From contig JAGWMT010000001.1 of NCBI GenBank assembly GCA_028871595.1, forward strand, positions 1-64,000: a stretch of 64,000 nt of DNA, given 5' to 3'. The first letter of the stretch is position 1; each line of letters begins with the position of its first letter. Below are positions 32,322-41,500 of this stretch, piece after piece. A model generated the notes under the pieces. The model saw only the letters and a program-made list of their open reading frames with translations, was not told the origin of the DNA and did no database searches. The position numbers and the translations under genes were made by a program. The DNA comes from Elusimicrobiota bacterium (GTDB taxonomy: Bacteria; Elusimicrobiota; Elusimicrobia; UBA1565; UBA9628).

Positions 32322-33334
32322 GCAGACACGCCGATAGGCTTGTGCGTGTCTCTAAGAGCGTACTCGGCGATCAGCTTCTTTCGGGACTTACAGAGGATCA
32401 TGCCGATGGAAGGCTGATCGTCTTTATGCCGAAGACGGTCATCCACGGCTGAGAGATAGAAATTCATCTTCCCCGCATACTCCGGTTTGAAGGGGCCATT
32501 CTTCAACTCGACGACGACGTAGCAGCGCAAACGCAGATGGTAGAAGAGAAGGTCGATATAGAAATCGTCGCCTTCAACTTCCAAGTGGACCTGACGCCCG
32601 ACGAAAGCGAACCCGACGCCCAACTCGAGCAGAAATCGCTGGATATGGTCCACCAATCCCTGCTCCAGCTCGCGTTCACGCGCGTCGACGGCCAGCGTCA
32701 AGAAGTCGAACGTGTACGGGTCCTTGATGGCTTGATGGGCCAGGTCCGACTGTGCGGGCGGTAGCGTCCTCTTGAAATTAGTGACGGCCTTCCCCTGGCG
32801 ATCGAAAAGGCCCGACTCGATCTGATGGACCAAAGAAGGAAGGCTCCACCCGTTTTCTACGGTCATCTTGGCGTACCAAAGACGCCGACCAGGGTCTTTG
32901 AGCTTTTGAAGGAGCGCTATGTTCTGGCCCCACGGAATTTCTGACACGACCCGTGGCAGATTTTGGCCGTCCAATTCTGACACGGACCGTGTCAGAATTG
33001 CGGGCCGGGATCCTCCCGGCGATTGCGCGAGAACCTCCTCGGTCCAAGCCAAATAGAAAGCGCGCATCCGCCAGACGTTTCGCGGAGAAAAGCCTTCCAT
33101 CCCAGGGAAGTCGCGCTGAAGGTCGGCGGCCAGCTTGTCCACGACGGCCTTGCCCCAGCTCTCCCGCCGCTGGCGCTCGACGATACACTTGCCGAGGTCC
33201 CAGTACAGGGCAATCAACTCACGGCTAGCAGCGAGAGCAGCCTTGACCTGAGCCGAACGGATACGGGACTTGATGTCCTCAAGGAACTGGGGATAGCCGG
33301 TCGGCATTAAGGCCGCTGGCTCCTTATCTTTCAT
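32231..33334 (-). CDS. DUF1016/YhcG PD-(D/E)XK nuclease-like protein (module 3)
   Basis: 367 aa, intact. YhcG_N part: AALAASRELIALYWDLGKCI, MEGFSPRNVWRMRAFYLAWT, EIPWGQNIALLQKL. Nuclease part: FVGRQVHLEVEGDDFYIDLL and CYVVVELKNGPFKPEYAGKM. It is clearly diverged from module 2, especially in the N-terminus (MKDKEPAALMPTGYPQFLED). An insertion SRPAILTRSVSELDGQ before the conserved NLPRVVSEI segment is encoded by a palindromic repeat. A TAGTCT hexamer is 9 nt before the ATG. Confidence 0.85.
   Translation of the reverse strand: MKDKEPAALMPTGYPQFLEDIKSRIRSAQVKAALAASRELIALYWDLGKCIVERQRRESWGKAVVDKLAADLQRDFPGMEGFSPRNVWRMRAFYLAWTEEVLAQSPGGSRPAILTRSVSELDGQNLPRVVSEIPWGQNIALLQKLKDPGRRLWYAKMTVENGWSLPSLVHQIESGLFDRQGKAVTNFKRTLPPAQSDLAHQAIKDPYTFDFLTLAVDARERELEQGLVDHIQRFLLELGVGFAFVGRQVHLEVEGDDFYIDLLFYHLRLRCYVVVELKNGPFKPEYAGKMNFYLSAVDDRLRHKDDQPSIGMILCKSRKKLIAEYALRDTHKPIGVSAYKLTKALPEKLKGTLPTIRAIEAELKAGQ
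32936..33000. repeat. Two tandem palindromes inside the module 3 nuclease gene
   Basis: 32972-33000 is a perfect 29-nt palindrome with 14-bp arms (CAATTCTGACACGG and its complement) around a single base. 32936-32964 is a related imperfect version at the position homologous to the module 2 palindrome. The perfect one encodes the extra ILTRSVSEL, the imperfect one the conserved NLPRVVSEI, as if the unit had been duplicated in frame. Confidence 0.85.
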
Positions 33335-33354
33335 GCTGGCTGTAGACTACAAAA

Positions 33355-33404
33355 AAACGAAAAGCCCTCCCGAAGGAGGGCCTCGTTCTGTCCACGTCCA
33401 AATT
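33355..33404. repeat. Invariant 50-bp intermodule repeat, copy 3
   Basis: Same 50 bases as the other two copies, hairpin at 33364-33381. It lies between the module 3 nuclease start (33334) and the HTH gene. Confidence 0.9.
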
Positions 33405-33406
33405 GG

Positions 33407-33715
33407 CTGCCCGAATCCGACGCTCTTCAAAACGGGAAAGGCCTTTTATTCGAGTTTTCCTTCGGCCTCCTCAACACTACGAAGGGCGGGAAGCGAATAC
33501 TCCCGCAGGAGGCCTTTGCGGCGGCCTCGCGTGTTTCTATTCGGGGTACAAAAGTTCGTTCCGGCGAAGATCGCCTACGGTTGGCTCGACGATGCGCGCA
33601 GCTACTCCGAGAGACACCCGCGTTGACTCGCAAGTCCCTCGCCGGGCAATTGGGCATCACCACGGCGAGACTCAACCAAATCCTGGGCCTACTGCACGGC
33701 GGAAAAGGTCGCTAA
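33407..33715 (+). CDS. Small HTH protein of the DUF1016 module (copy 3), CTG start proposed
   Basis: 102 aa from CTG 33407, open to the TAA at 33713-33715. Core NGKGLLFEFSFGLLNTTKGG and HTH ETPALTRKSLAGQLGITTAR then LNQILGLL. The middle is the most diverged of the three copies, but there is no frameshift, implying selection at the protein level. 33716-33890 has no supported gene. Confidence 0.55.
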   Translation: MPESDALQNGKGLLFEFSFGLLNTTKGGKRILPQEAFAAASRVSIRGTKVRSGEDRLRLARRCAQLLRETPALTRKSLAGQLGITTARLNQILGLLHGGKGR

Positions 33716-33890
33716 ACTTCTGACCTCAACCGAAATAATTCAGCGTCTTCTTGTAGAGCTTGGCGAGCCGCCGTGCCGTAGGGTCAGACGCGATTGGAAC
33801 GCGACCTGCGAGAACCACTCGGCCCCAACCCGCTCCAAGAGCAGCCTGCTGATCCCACCTGCGTAGAACCAGCGCGCCGTCTCGCGTGAA

Positions 33891-34658
33891 TTATCTTCCC
33901 TTGTACTCGCATTCCTGGATGATGACGCCCCAAGGACGGCCGATCACGCGCCTGGCCGCCGATACCAAAGCAAGGTCCGAACGGGCCACCGCCGTCTGGG
34001 TCAGGTCCAGGCCCATCCGCATCCGGAGCCTGATTCGTCGCAGAACCTCTTCCTTCGTCCACTTCATTGGATGGAGGGCTCGCAGCCCTGCGGCCCGAAG
34101 AGCGTCATGCCACGAACCGAATCGGCGGGCGGCTGCGGTGCGCAGCGACTGCCAGCGCCTCTTGCCGATCTTGTCGGCGAGAACGACGCCGTTGGTGGCG
34201 CAAGCCCGCAGTTCCCGAATCAATCCGGCTCTTGTCCACGAATGCCGTTTGGCCGCCGTCGCAGGGTCTATGCCGTCCGCAGCCAGGGCTTTGCCCCAGG
34301 AGCCATAGAGCCGGACTGCCGCGGACTGAAGGTGAGGGTCGTCTTTCGCAACCGCGTTGTCATTCAAGGGCTTGCCGGCAGACCTGCGGGCATTTATCTC
34401 CTGAAGAATTCTCTCCCTGGGCCAGTGTCTATTCGCCGCCGCCAGGGAGGCGATGAAGTTGCGGACCCTCTTCTTCTCGAACGCGAGAGCGAACACGCGG
34501 GTGAGACCGAACCGCCGCTTGTAGTCCGCGACCGCCGTGGCTCTCGGGAAGCCATGCTTGGCCTCCAAGTGCGACCACCCGATGGCCACAAAGGCCCGGC
34601 CGCAGAGCTTGCAGGGGATTTCGTCATCGTAATCGTATCCGGCGTAGGCTCTTCTCAC
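33891..34658 (-). CDS. MucR/Ros-like zinc-finger protein with homing-endonuclease-associated repeats
   Basis: 255 aa. The N-terminus IPCKLCGRAFVAIGWSHLEA, KHGFPRATAVADYKRRFGL looks like the Ros/MucR zinc finger (C-x2-C...H-x4-H). It is followed by about three ~55-residue repeats of the type W-x-R/K-E/A-x-(L/I)...LYGSWGKALAADGID, RFGSWHDALRAAGL and RRVIGRPW, resembling the repeat that accompanies homing endonucleases. No HNH or GIY-YIG nuclease core is visible. A DNA-binding protein, perhaps a regulator or nuclease remnant of the accessory region. Confidence 0.55.
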   Translation of the reverse strand: MRRAYAGYDYDDEIPCKLCGRAFVAIGWSHLEAKHGFPRATAVADYKRRFGLTRVFALAFEKKRVRNFIASLAAANRHWPRERILQEINARRSAGKPLNDNAVAKDDPHLQSAAVRLYGSWGKALAADGIDPATAAKRHSWTRAGLIRELRACATNGVVLADKIGKRRWQSLRTAAARRFGSWHDALRAAGLRALHPMKWTKEEVLRRIRLRMRMGLDLTQTAVARSDLALVSAARRVIGRPWGVIIQECEYKGR

Positions 34659-34691
34659 GGTCGCTCCATCTCTTCGTTGCGATCCCCCATA

Positions 34692-35582
34692 TCACCAGCG
34701 CGAGGAGAGCGTGAAGCGGTGGGTGGAACCCAACTCGCCCATGGGCACGGCCGCGTAGTCGAGCCCCCAGGCTCCGCCGCGAAATCCCAAGCCCATCGTC
34801 AACCCGCGCGCGGCGTCGAAGTTGGAGCCGCCCGTGATCGCCGTCTGCGTCGTGTAGCCCGCGCGCAGGAACACGCCTTTGATCGCCTGATACTCGCCGC
34901 CGAAGCCCGCGTCGTTGCCCGCGCCGCGCGGGCCGTTGGTCCACTCGGCCGCCAGCGCGTGGCCGCCCGAGAGCTTGTAGGCCGCGCCGAAGGCGAGTCT
35001 CAGCGGCAGGTCGTTGCGCTGGACGTCGTATTTCATCCCCGGCCCCGCGTTGCGCAAGGCCGCGCCAAGCGTCAGGACGCCCAGCGTCTTGCGCGCGCCG
35101 AGATCGAGCGCGACGGTCACGGCCTGGGCTGAACCGATGTGCGATTGGATGTACTTCGCCGTCGCGCCGAAGTCCGCCAAGTCGGTCTTGCGGCCGTAGC
35201 CCAGGCTCAGCGCCGCGTCCGAAGCCTGAAAGCCCCCGGTCGGATGGCCCTGTGCGTCGCGGCCCTCCAACGCGGACTGACTCAAATAAGTCGCTCCGGC
35301 CGCGAAGGTGCCGAGTTGGGTCGGCTGGGCGTAGCCCAGGAAGTCGTGACGGACGGTCTGGGTCAATTCCGCATGGCTGGCGGCGGCGTCGCGCTTATCG
35401 AGCGCGGCCAAGCCCGCCGGATTCCAGTACAACGCGCTCGCGTCGTCGGCCAGCGCGGTGCCGGCGCCGCCGACGCCGAGATAGCGCGCCCCGACGCCGA
35501 CGTTCAGGAACGACACGGTCTCGGCCGCCCCGGCGACCTGGGCCAGCAAGGCGAGCGTGACGGCGAGCTTGATCGTTCTCAT
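34692..35582 (-). CDS. PorV/PorQ-like outer-membrane beta-barrel protein
   Basis: 296 aa with signal peptide (MRTIKLAVTLALLAQVAGAA). The start of the mature protein, SFLNVGVGARYLGVGGAGTA then LADDASALYWNPAGLA, is the hallmark of the UPF0164/PorV-PorQ group: FadL-like barrels that in type IX secretion bind and shuttle cargo. The end GELGSTHRFTLSSRW is a typical barrel C-terminus. The ATG overlaps the stop of the giant protein by 4 bp, so cargo and PorV-like partner are co-translated. Confidence 0.85.
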   Translation of the reverse strand: MRTIKLAVTLALLAQVAGAAETVSFLNVGVGARYLGVGGAGTALADDASALYWNPAGLAALDKRDAAASHAELTQTVRHDFLGYAQPTQLGTFAAGATYLSQSALEGRDAQGHPTGGFQASDAALSLGYGRKTDLADFGATAKYIQSHIGSAQAVTVALDLGARKTLGVLTLGAALRNAGPGMKYDVQRNDLPLRLAFGAAYKLSGGHALAAEWTNGPRGAGNDAGFGGEYQAIKGVFLRAGYTTQTAITGGSNFDAARGLTMGLGFRGGAWGLDYAAVPMGELGSTHRFTLSSRW

Positions 35583-38500
35583 TTGACGACCGCGATGCGC
35601 CCCGCCTTATGGATGTCGGACTGTCCGGACTTCTTCGCGGTGAGAACGTACTGATACACGCCCGAGCCCACGCCCGAGATATCCCAGACGTTGTCGTAGG
35701 TGTACTGCACGCCCTTCCCGTTGCCGTCGTCGAGGCCCGCGTTGAGCGAGAAATTCGAGGACGAATAGACCCTGCGCCCGGCGAGGTCGTAGACATGCAC
35801 CTCGACCGAGTCCGCCAGACCGGGCTGTATGCGGATCGTGGCCGCATTCACCCCGCGCACGGGGTTCGGGAAGGCGTAAGCGTCGTGGAACATGAAGGTC
35901 GGGTCACCGACCGCGAGCGGGCGCAGTCCAACGACCGAGGCCGTGCCTGAGAATACCTGGTACAGAGAGAAGTGCGTGGTCTTGGCCTTGACCGTGTGGG
36001 TCTTGGGATCGACGACCGAGTCCAAGTTCTCCCACTGCGCCTTGTCGCGATTCCAGTAGCGCACGGTGAGGTTCGCCTCGTCCACGCCCTCCAGCGCCAC
36101 CAGGTCCGAGCTGTAGGGCAAGGTCAACGTGACGGGTGCCGCGAACTTCGTGCCCTCGGGGCCGTACTCTACGGGCGGCGAGGCGGTCTTGAGCTGGGCC
36201 GCGTCCACCGCGCGACGGCGGTTCGACTCGTCGGCCGCGCCCTCGGTCGGCGTCGAGACCGTGACCTTCATATCTTGAGCCACGGCCCCGGGCGGGATAT
36301 TCACCGAGGCGAGGTCCTTGCGCTCGACCTTGCCGCCGTCCTCCTTGTCCACAACGTCGCGAGCCACGTGCTCGTCCTCGGGCCTGGGCGCCGGCACGAC
36401 CAGCGGCGGCTGGCCCGTGGGCAGGGCGAACTTGCGGACGCGGTCGTTGTTGCGGTCGGCCACGAACAGATTGCCCTGAGCGTCCAGGGCCAGACCCATG
36501 GGCTTGTTGAAGACGATCGCGCCGCTCGGCGCGGGAGCGTCGTCGTCGTGGACCTTGCCCTTGGCGCCGAAGTTGAGGTTCTGGCTTCCCAGGAAGTCGA
36601 ACTTAAGTATCCGGGAATATTTGCGGTCCGAGACCAGCAGGCAGTCGCCGCTGGTGCTGACAGCCACGCCGAAGGGCCGGCCCCAGGTTCCGGGCTTGTC
36701 CCCCGTGATCGGGATGGTCAGCAGAAGCTGCCCGGTCGCGGCGAACTTGAGCGCTCGCCCGCCCTTGGAGTCGGCAACGTAGATGTTCCCTGCCGCGTCG
36801 AGCGCGACGGCGAACGGCTTGCCCAGCGCCGCGACGGCCGAGTCGTCGTCATGATCGTCCTCGTCACGGTCGGGGCGGACCGGCACGGGCGGCAGATCGA
36901 ACTGGAGCGTGAACCCGCCCGTCGAGCTGAACACCTGGACGCGGCGGTTGTCCGTGTCGGCGACGAAGATGTTTTGGCTGGCGTCCACGGCCACGCCCGC
37001 CGGGTGATGGAACCGGCCGGGCAGGCGGCAGTCGTGACCCTCGGACTTGTCGTCATGCCAGTCTTCCTGGTCATGCTCGCGTCCACCCAGGCTCAACAAG
37101 ATTTGTCCTGTGGCCGAGAGCTTGAGCACGCGGTCGCGGTTGGTGTCGGCAACGTAGACGTTCCCCGCCGTGTCCACCGCCACGCCCGCGGGCTCGTCCA
37201 AGCGCAAAGTCCCCGTGGAGAGATGGTCGTCGTCATGACCGCGGACGCCGAAGGACGCCAGCAAGGCGCCGGTCGAGGAGAACACGGCGACGCGGTCATT
37301 ATCGCGGTCGGCGACATAAATCTTCCCATCGCCGCCCGCCGCCACGCCCTCGGGCATATCGAAGACCTCATGGTTGCCCAACGTCAGCAACTCGCCCGGG
37401 TCGCCCACGAAGACATTGATCGCGACCGAGGCGGTGTTGGCGACCAAGTCCGTCGCGGTGAGGCGCAAAGTGAGCCAGCCCGACATCGCCGAGGCGTCCC
37501 AGGTCCCGAGCGCGCCGGAGTTCACGGCGGCCGTTCCCGAACTGATGAACATGAAGCCCGCGGCCGCGTTCTGGCCCAGCGCGTAGTCCAGGACGTAATT
37601 GCCGAAGTGGTTGTCGCGCGCCGTACCCAGCACCGGGAACTTGCCCTTGAGCACGCGGCAGATGCCCGAGTCGCACGTCGCGGGCGAGAGCAGGGTGACC
37701 TCGGGCGGCGTCGAGTCGAGCAGGACCGCGCTCGACTTCACGACTTCCGCGTTGAGCACGTTGTCACGCGAGTAGAACTCAACGACCTTGCTCACGTCCG
37801 CGCCGGACAGGGAGAACAGCGCGGTGGAGAGCGCGAAGGGCGCGGTGCTCGGGACGACGTCCGAGATGCGGTAGTAGGTGTCCTTGACGCCCGAGGCGAC
37901 GCTGTTCGTCACGGGATCGACGACCGCGACCCCGAACGGCGTGCGCGAGCTGACCAGAAGAACGTTCGGCAGTTGGAACTGCGGCGCGCCGATGACGAGC
38001 GCGCTGACGGGCGGCGTCGCGTCGGACTGGATCGAGATCGAATGCGCGCTCTCGACGTTGCCCACGTTGTCCACGGCGCGGTAGAGGATCACGTGGCGGC
38101 CTTCGGCGAGCCTGAGCGCGGCGGCGTAAGGCGCGAACGGCGCGCCGTCGAGCGAGGTCTCGATGTGGTTGAGTCCCGAACCCGACTGTCCGGTTGGGAG
38201 GTTGGGGTCGGCGGCGGCGAACGTGACCGGCGTGGCCGTGGCGACGTAGATCGTGCCGTCGGCGGCCGTAAAGGTCGGCAAGCCGACCGATACGGTCGTG
38301 GCGGGCGGGGTCGCGTCTATCCAAACATTGGTGCTGCGCAGGACTTCCAGGTTGGCCACGTTGTCCTGGCTTTGATAGCCGAGCTTGTGCGCGCCCTCGG
38401 CGAGGGCCAAGCTGGAAATATACGTCGTGAAGGCCCCGTTGTTGTCTTGCCAGCGCGTGAAGGCGACGCCCGAGGCCACGCCGTTGACCGCGGGGTCGGT

Positions 38501-41500
38501 CGAGACGAGGACCAGGCGCGTGTCCGCGGAGGCGTAGAAGGTGACCGCATCGGGACCGGCGAACTGACGCCCGCCGGACACGAGCAAGCTGGTCTGCGGC
38601 GGCGTGGCGTCGACCAAAGCCGTCGTGCTGCGCAAGACCTCCAGGTTCGAGACGTTGTCCTGGCTTTGATAGGCCAGATGATGGACGCCTTCGGCGAGCG
38701 TGAGCGCGGAGTTGAACGGCTGGAACGCTCCGCCGTTGTCCTGCCAGCGCGTGAACGCCACGCCCGAGGCCACGTTCTTGGCGACGGGATCAACGGCCGT
38801 CAGCGAATAGCGGGTATCGGCCGAGGCGAAGAAGCTGGCCGCGTCCGGGCCCTGGAACTGGTGGCCGCCCAGCACGGCCAAGGCCGTGAGCGGCGGCGTG
38901 GCGTCGGACTGGATATTCAGCGTCCGCGCCGCCTCCACGTTGGCCACGTTGTCGATGGATCGGTAAAGGATCGTGTGACGGCCTTCGGCGAACGTCAGCG
39001 AGGCCGTGTAGACCGCGAACGGCGCGCCGTCCACGGCGACCTCGATGCGGTTGACGCCCGCTCCGGGCTGCCCCGTAGGCAGGACCGGGTCCGCCGCCGC
39101 GAACGTCAAGGGAGTGGCCGGCGTGATGTAATTCGTCCCATCCGGCGCCTGGTAGTACGGCGCGCCGAAGGCGAAGGAACTCACCGGCGGCGCGGCGTCC
39201 ACCCAGACGTTGGTGCTGCGCAGAACTTCCATGTTCTGCACCTTGTCCTGGCTCCGGTAGCCCAGCGCATGCGCGCCTTCCGCAAGCCCGAACGGCGCGG
39301 CGAAGGTCTGGAAGGCCCCGCCATTGTCCTGGTACTGCGTGAAGGCCAAGCCCGACGCGGCGCCTCCCGCGATCGGATCGACCGCCGGCAGGGCCAACCG
39401 TGTGTCTCCGGAGGCGTAGAACGTCATCGCGTCGGATCCCGGGAACTGATGCCCGCCGATGACGGTCAGTCCGGTCTGGGGCGGCGTGTTATCAAGGAAC
39501 ACGGTCGTGGCCTTGGCGAGTTCCTGGTTACCCACGTTATCGACGGCGTACCAGGCGACCGTCTTGAAGCCGTCGGGCAACGGCAACGTGAACGAGCTTG
39601 CGTACGCGGCGAAGGGATCGGCGTTGCGGCGGAAGAAGACCGAGCTGACGCCCGAGGCGACTTCCTGGACTACGGGATCGACGGCCGACAGCGACAACTG
39701 CGTCTGCACGGAGATGAACACCGCCTGCCCGCTGCCGGGATCAAACTTCGGCCCGCCGATCGCAAGGGCGGTGACGGGCGGCGTGGCGTCGACGTACACT
39801 GTCGCGGATTTCGGCAGTTCCTGGTTGCCCACGTTGTCCTGGCTCTGGAAATCCACGCGGCGGATGCCCTCGGCAAGGCTGAAACTGGCGACGAACGGCT
39901 GGAAAGCCGAGCCCGCGCGATAGCGCGTGAAGGCCAATCCCGAAGCCACGCCGCTCACGACGGGGTCGGTCGCCGGCAGCGAATAAGTGAACTGCACGGG
40001 CGCGTAGCTGCGCGGGCCTTCGGGCGCCATCACCGTGAACAAGGTCCCGCTGGGCTGGATGGCCGTGACCGGCGGAGTGTTGTCGGACTGGAGTAGCAAA
40101 GTGTGGGCGGCCTCCACGTTGCCCACACGGTCGACGGCTCGGAAGAGAACGGTGTGGCGCCCCTCGGCGAAGGTCAAAGTCGACGTGTAGGCCGTGTAGG
40201 CCGCGTAGCCCGCGCCGTCGATATTCGTCTCGATGTGGTCGACGCCGGAAGCCAGACCGTTGGCCGCGGGATCGAAAGCCGAGAGCGTGACGGGCGTCGC
40301 CGGGGTGATGTAGTTCGTTCCGTCGGCCGCGATAAAGAGAGGCGAGCCGATCGCGGCCGTGCTGACCGGCGGCGTGGCGTCGATGAGGACCGTCGTGCTG
40401 CGCAGGACCTCCGCGTTGCCCACGTTGTCCTGGCTCTGGTAGGCAAGCAGATGCGAACCCTCGGTGAGCGCGACAGGCACGGTGAAGGTCTGGAACGCGC
40501 CGCCGTTGTCCTGGTAGCGGGTGAAGGCGATGCCCGAGGCGACGTTATTGACGACGGGATCGACGGCCGGCAGGCCGAAGCGGCTGTCGGCCGAAGCGTA
40601 AAAGCTATTGGCGGCGGCAGACGCGGCCTGTTTGCCGCCGATGACGGCGAGCGCGGTCATCGGAGACGTGTTGTCGGAGCGGATGTTGAGCGTCTGCGCC
40701 GCCTCGACGTTCCCGACGTTGTCGATGGACCTGAACAGGATCGTGTGACGGCCTTCGGCGAACGTCAGCGCCGCGGAATAGGCCGCGAAGGCACCGCCGT
40801 CGATCGACGCCTCGATGCGGTTGACCCCGGAGCCCGGCGTCGTCGTGCCCGCCAGCGCCGGGTCGGCGGCCGTGAAGGTGATCGGGGTGGCCGCCGTGAT
40901 GTAGTCGGTGCCGTCCGCCGCGACGAAGAGCGGCGTCCCGATGTGCGCCGTCGTGACCGGCGGCGCTGCGTCGACCAGCACCGTCGTGCTGCGCAGCACC
41001 TCGAGGTTCGCCACCCGGTCCTGGCTCTGGTAGCCCAGCGCGTGCGCGCCCTCGGGAAGACCGAACGGCGCGGTGAAGGTCTGAAAAGCGCCGCCGTTGT
41101 CCTGATACTGCGTGAAGGCGATGCCCGAGGCCGCGCCGTTGACGACGGGGTCGACGGCCGGCAGGGCGAGGCGCGTATCCGACGAGGCGTAGAACGCGGC
41201 GGCGTTCGGCCCCGGGAATTGCCGGCCGCCGACGACGAGCAAGGACGTGAGCGGCGGCGTCGCGTCGAGTGCCACGGTCGAGATCTTCGGCGTCTCGGCG
41301 TTGCCCACGTTGTCGACCGAGAACCAGCCCACGGTCCGCAAGCCGTCGCCGGGCGTCAGCGTGAAGCTCGCGCCGTAGAGCGAGTAGGCGCCCGCGTCCA
41401 CGCGCGCCGATACCGCGCTCACGCCTGAGGCCACCCCCTGAACGACCGGGTCCTGCGCGGATAGCACGAACGTCGCGGCCGGGCCCACGAACAGCGTCCC

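Noticed and set aside
32231..33334. DUF1016 genes as transposases
   Set aside because: No DDE or HUH motifs, terminal inverted repeats or target duplications seen; the ELK nuclease motif and YhcG_N domain fit DUF1016.
26702..33404. CRISPR array or integron attC array explanation for the repeats
   Set aside because: The three copies are kilobases apart with genes between them, no spacers, no cas genes, no tyrosine integron integrase; the hairpin lacks attC-type R/L boxes.
35972..40096. 1374-aa rightward open frame (and similar ones to 45640) opposite the giant gene
   Set aside because: Repetitive Arg/Gly/Asp-rich translation that mirrors the OmpL47 and NHL repeats in antisense; no start context or domain.
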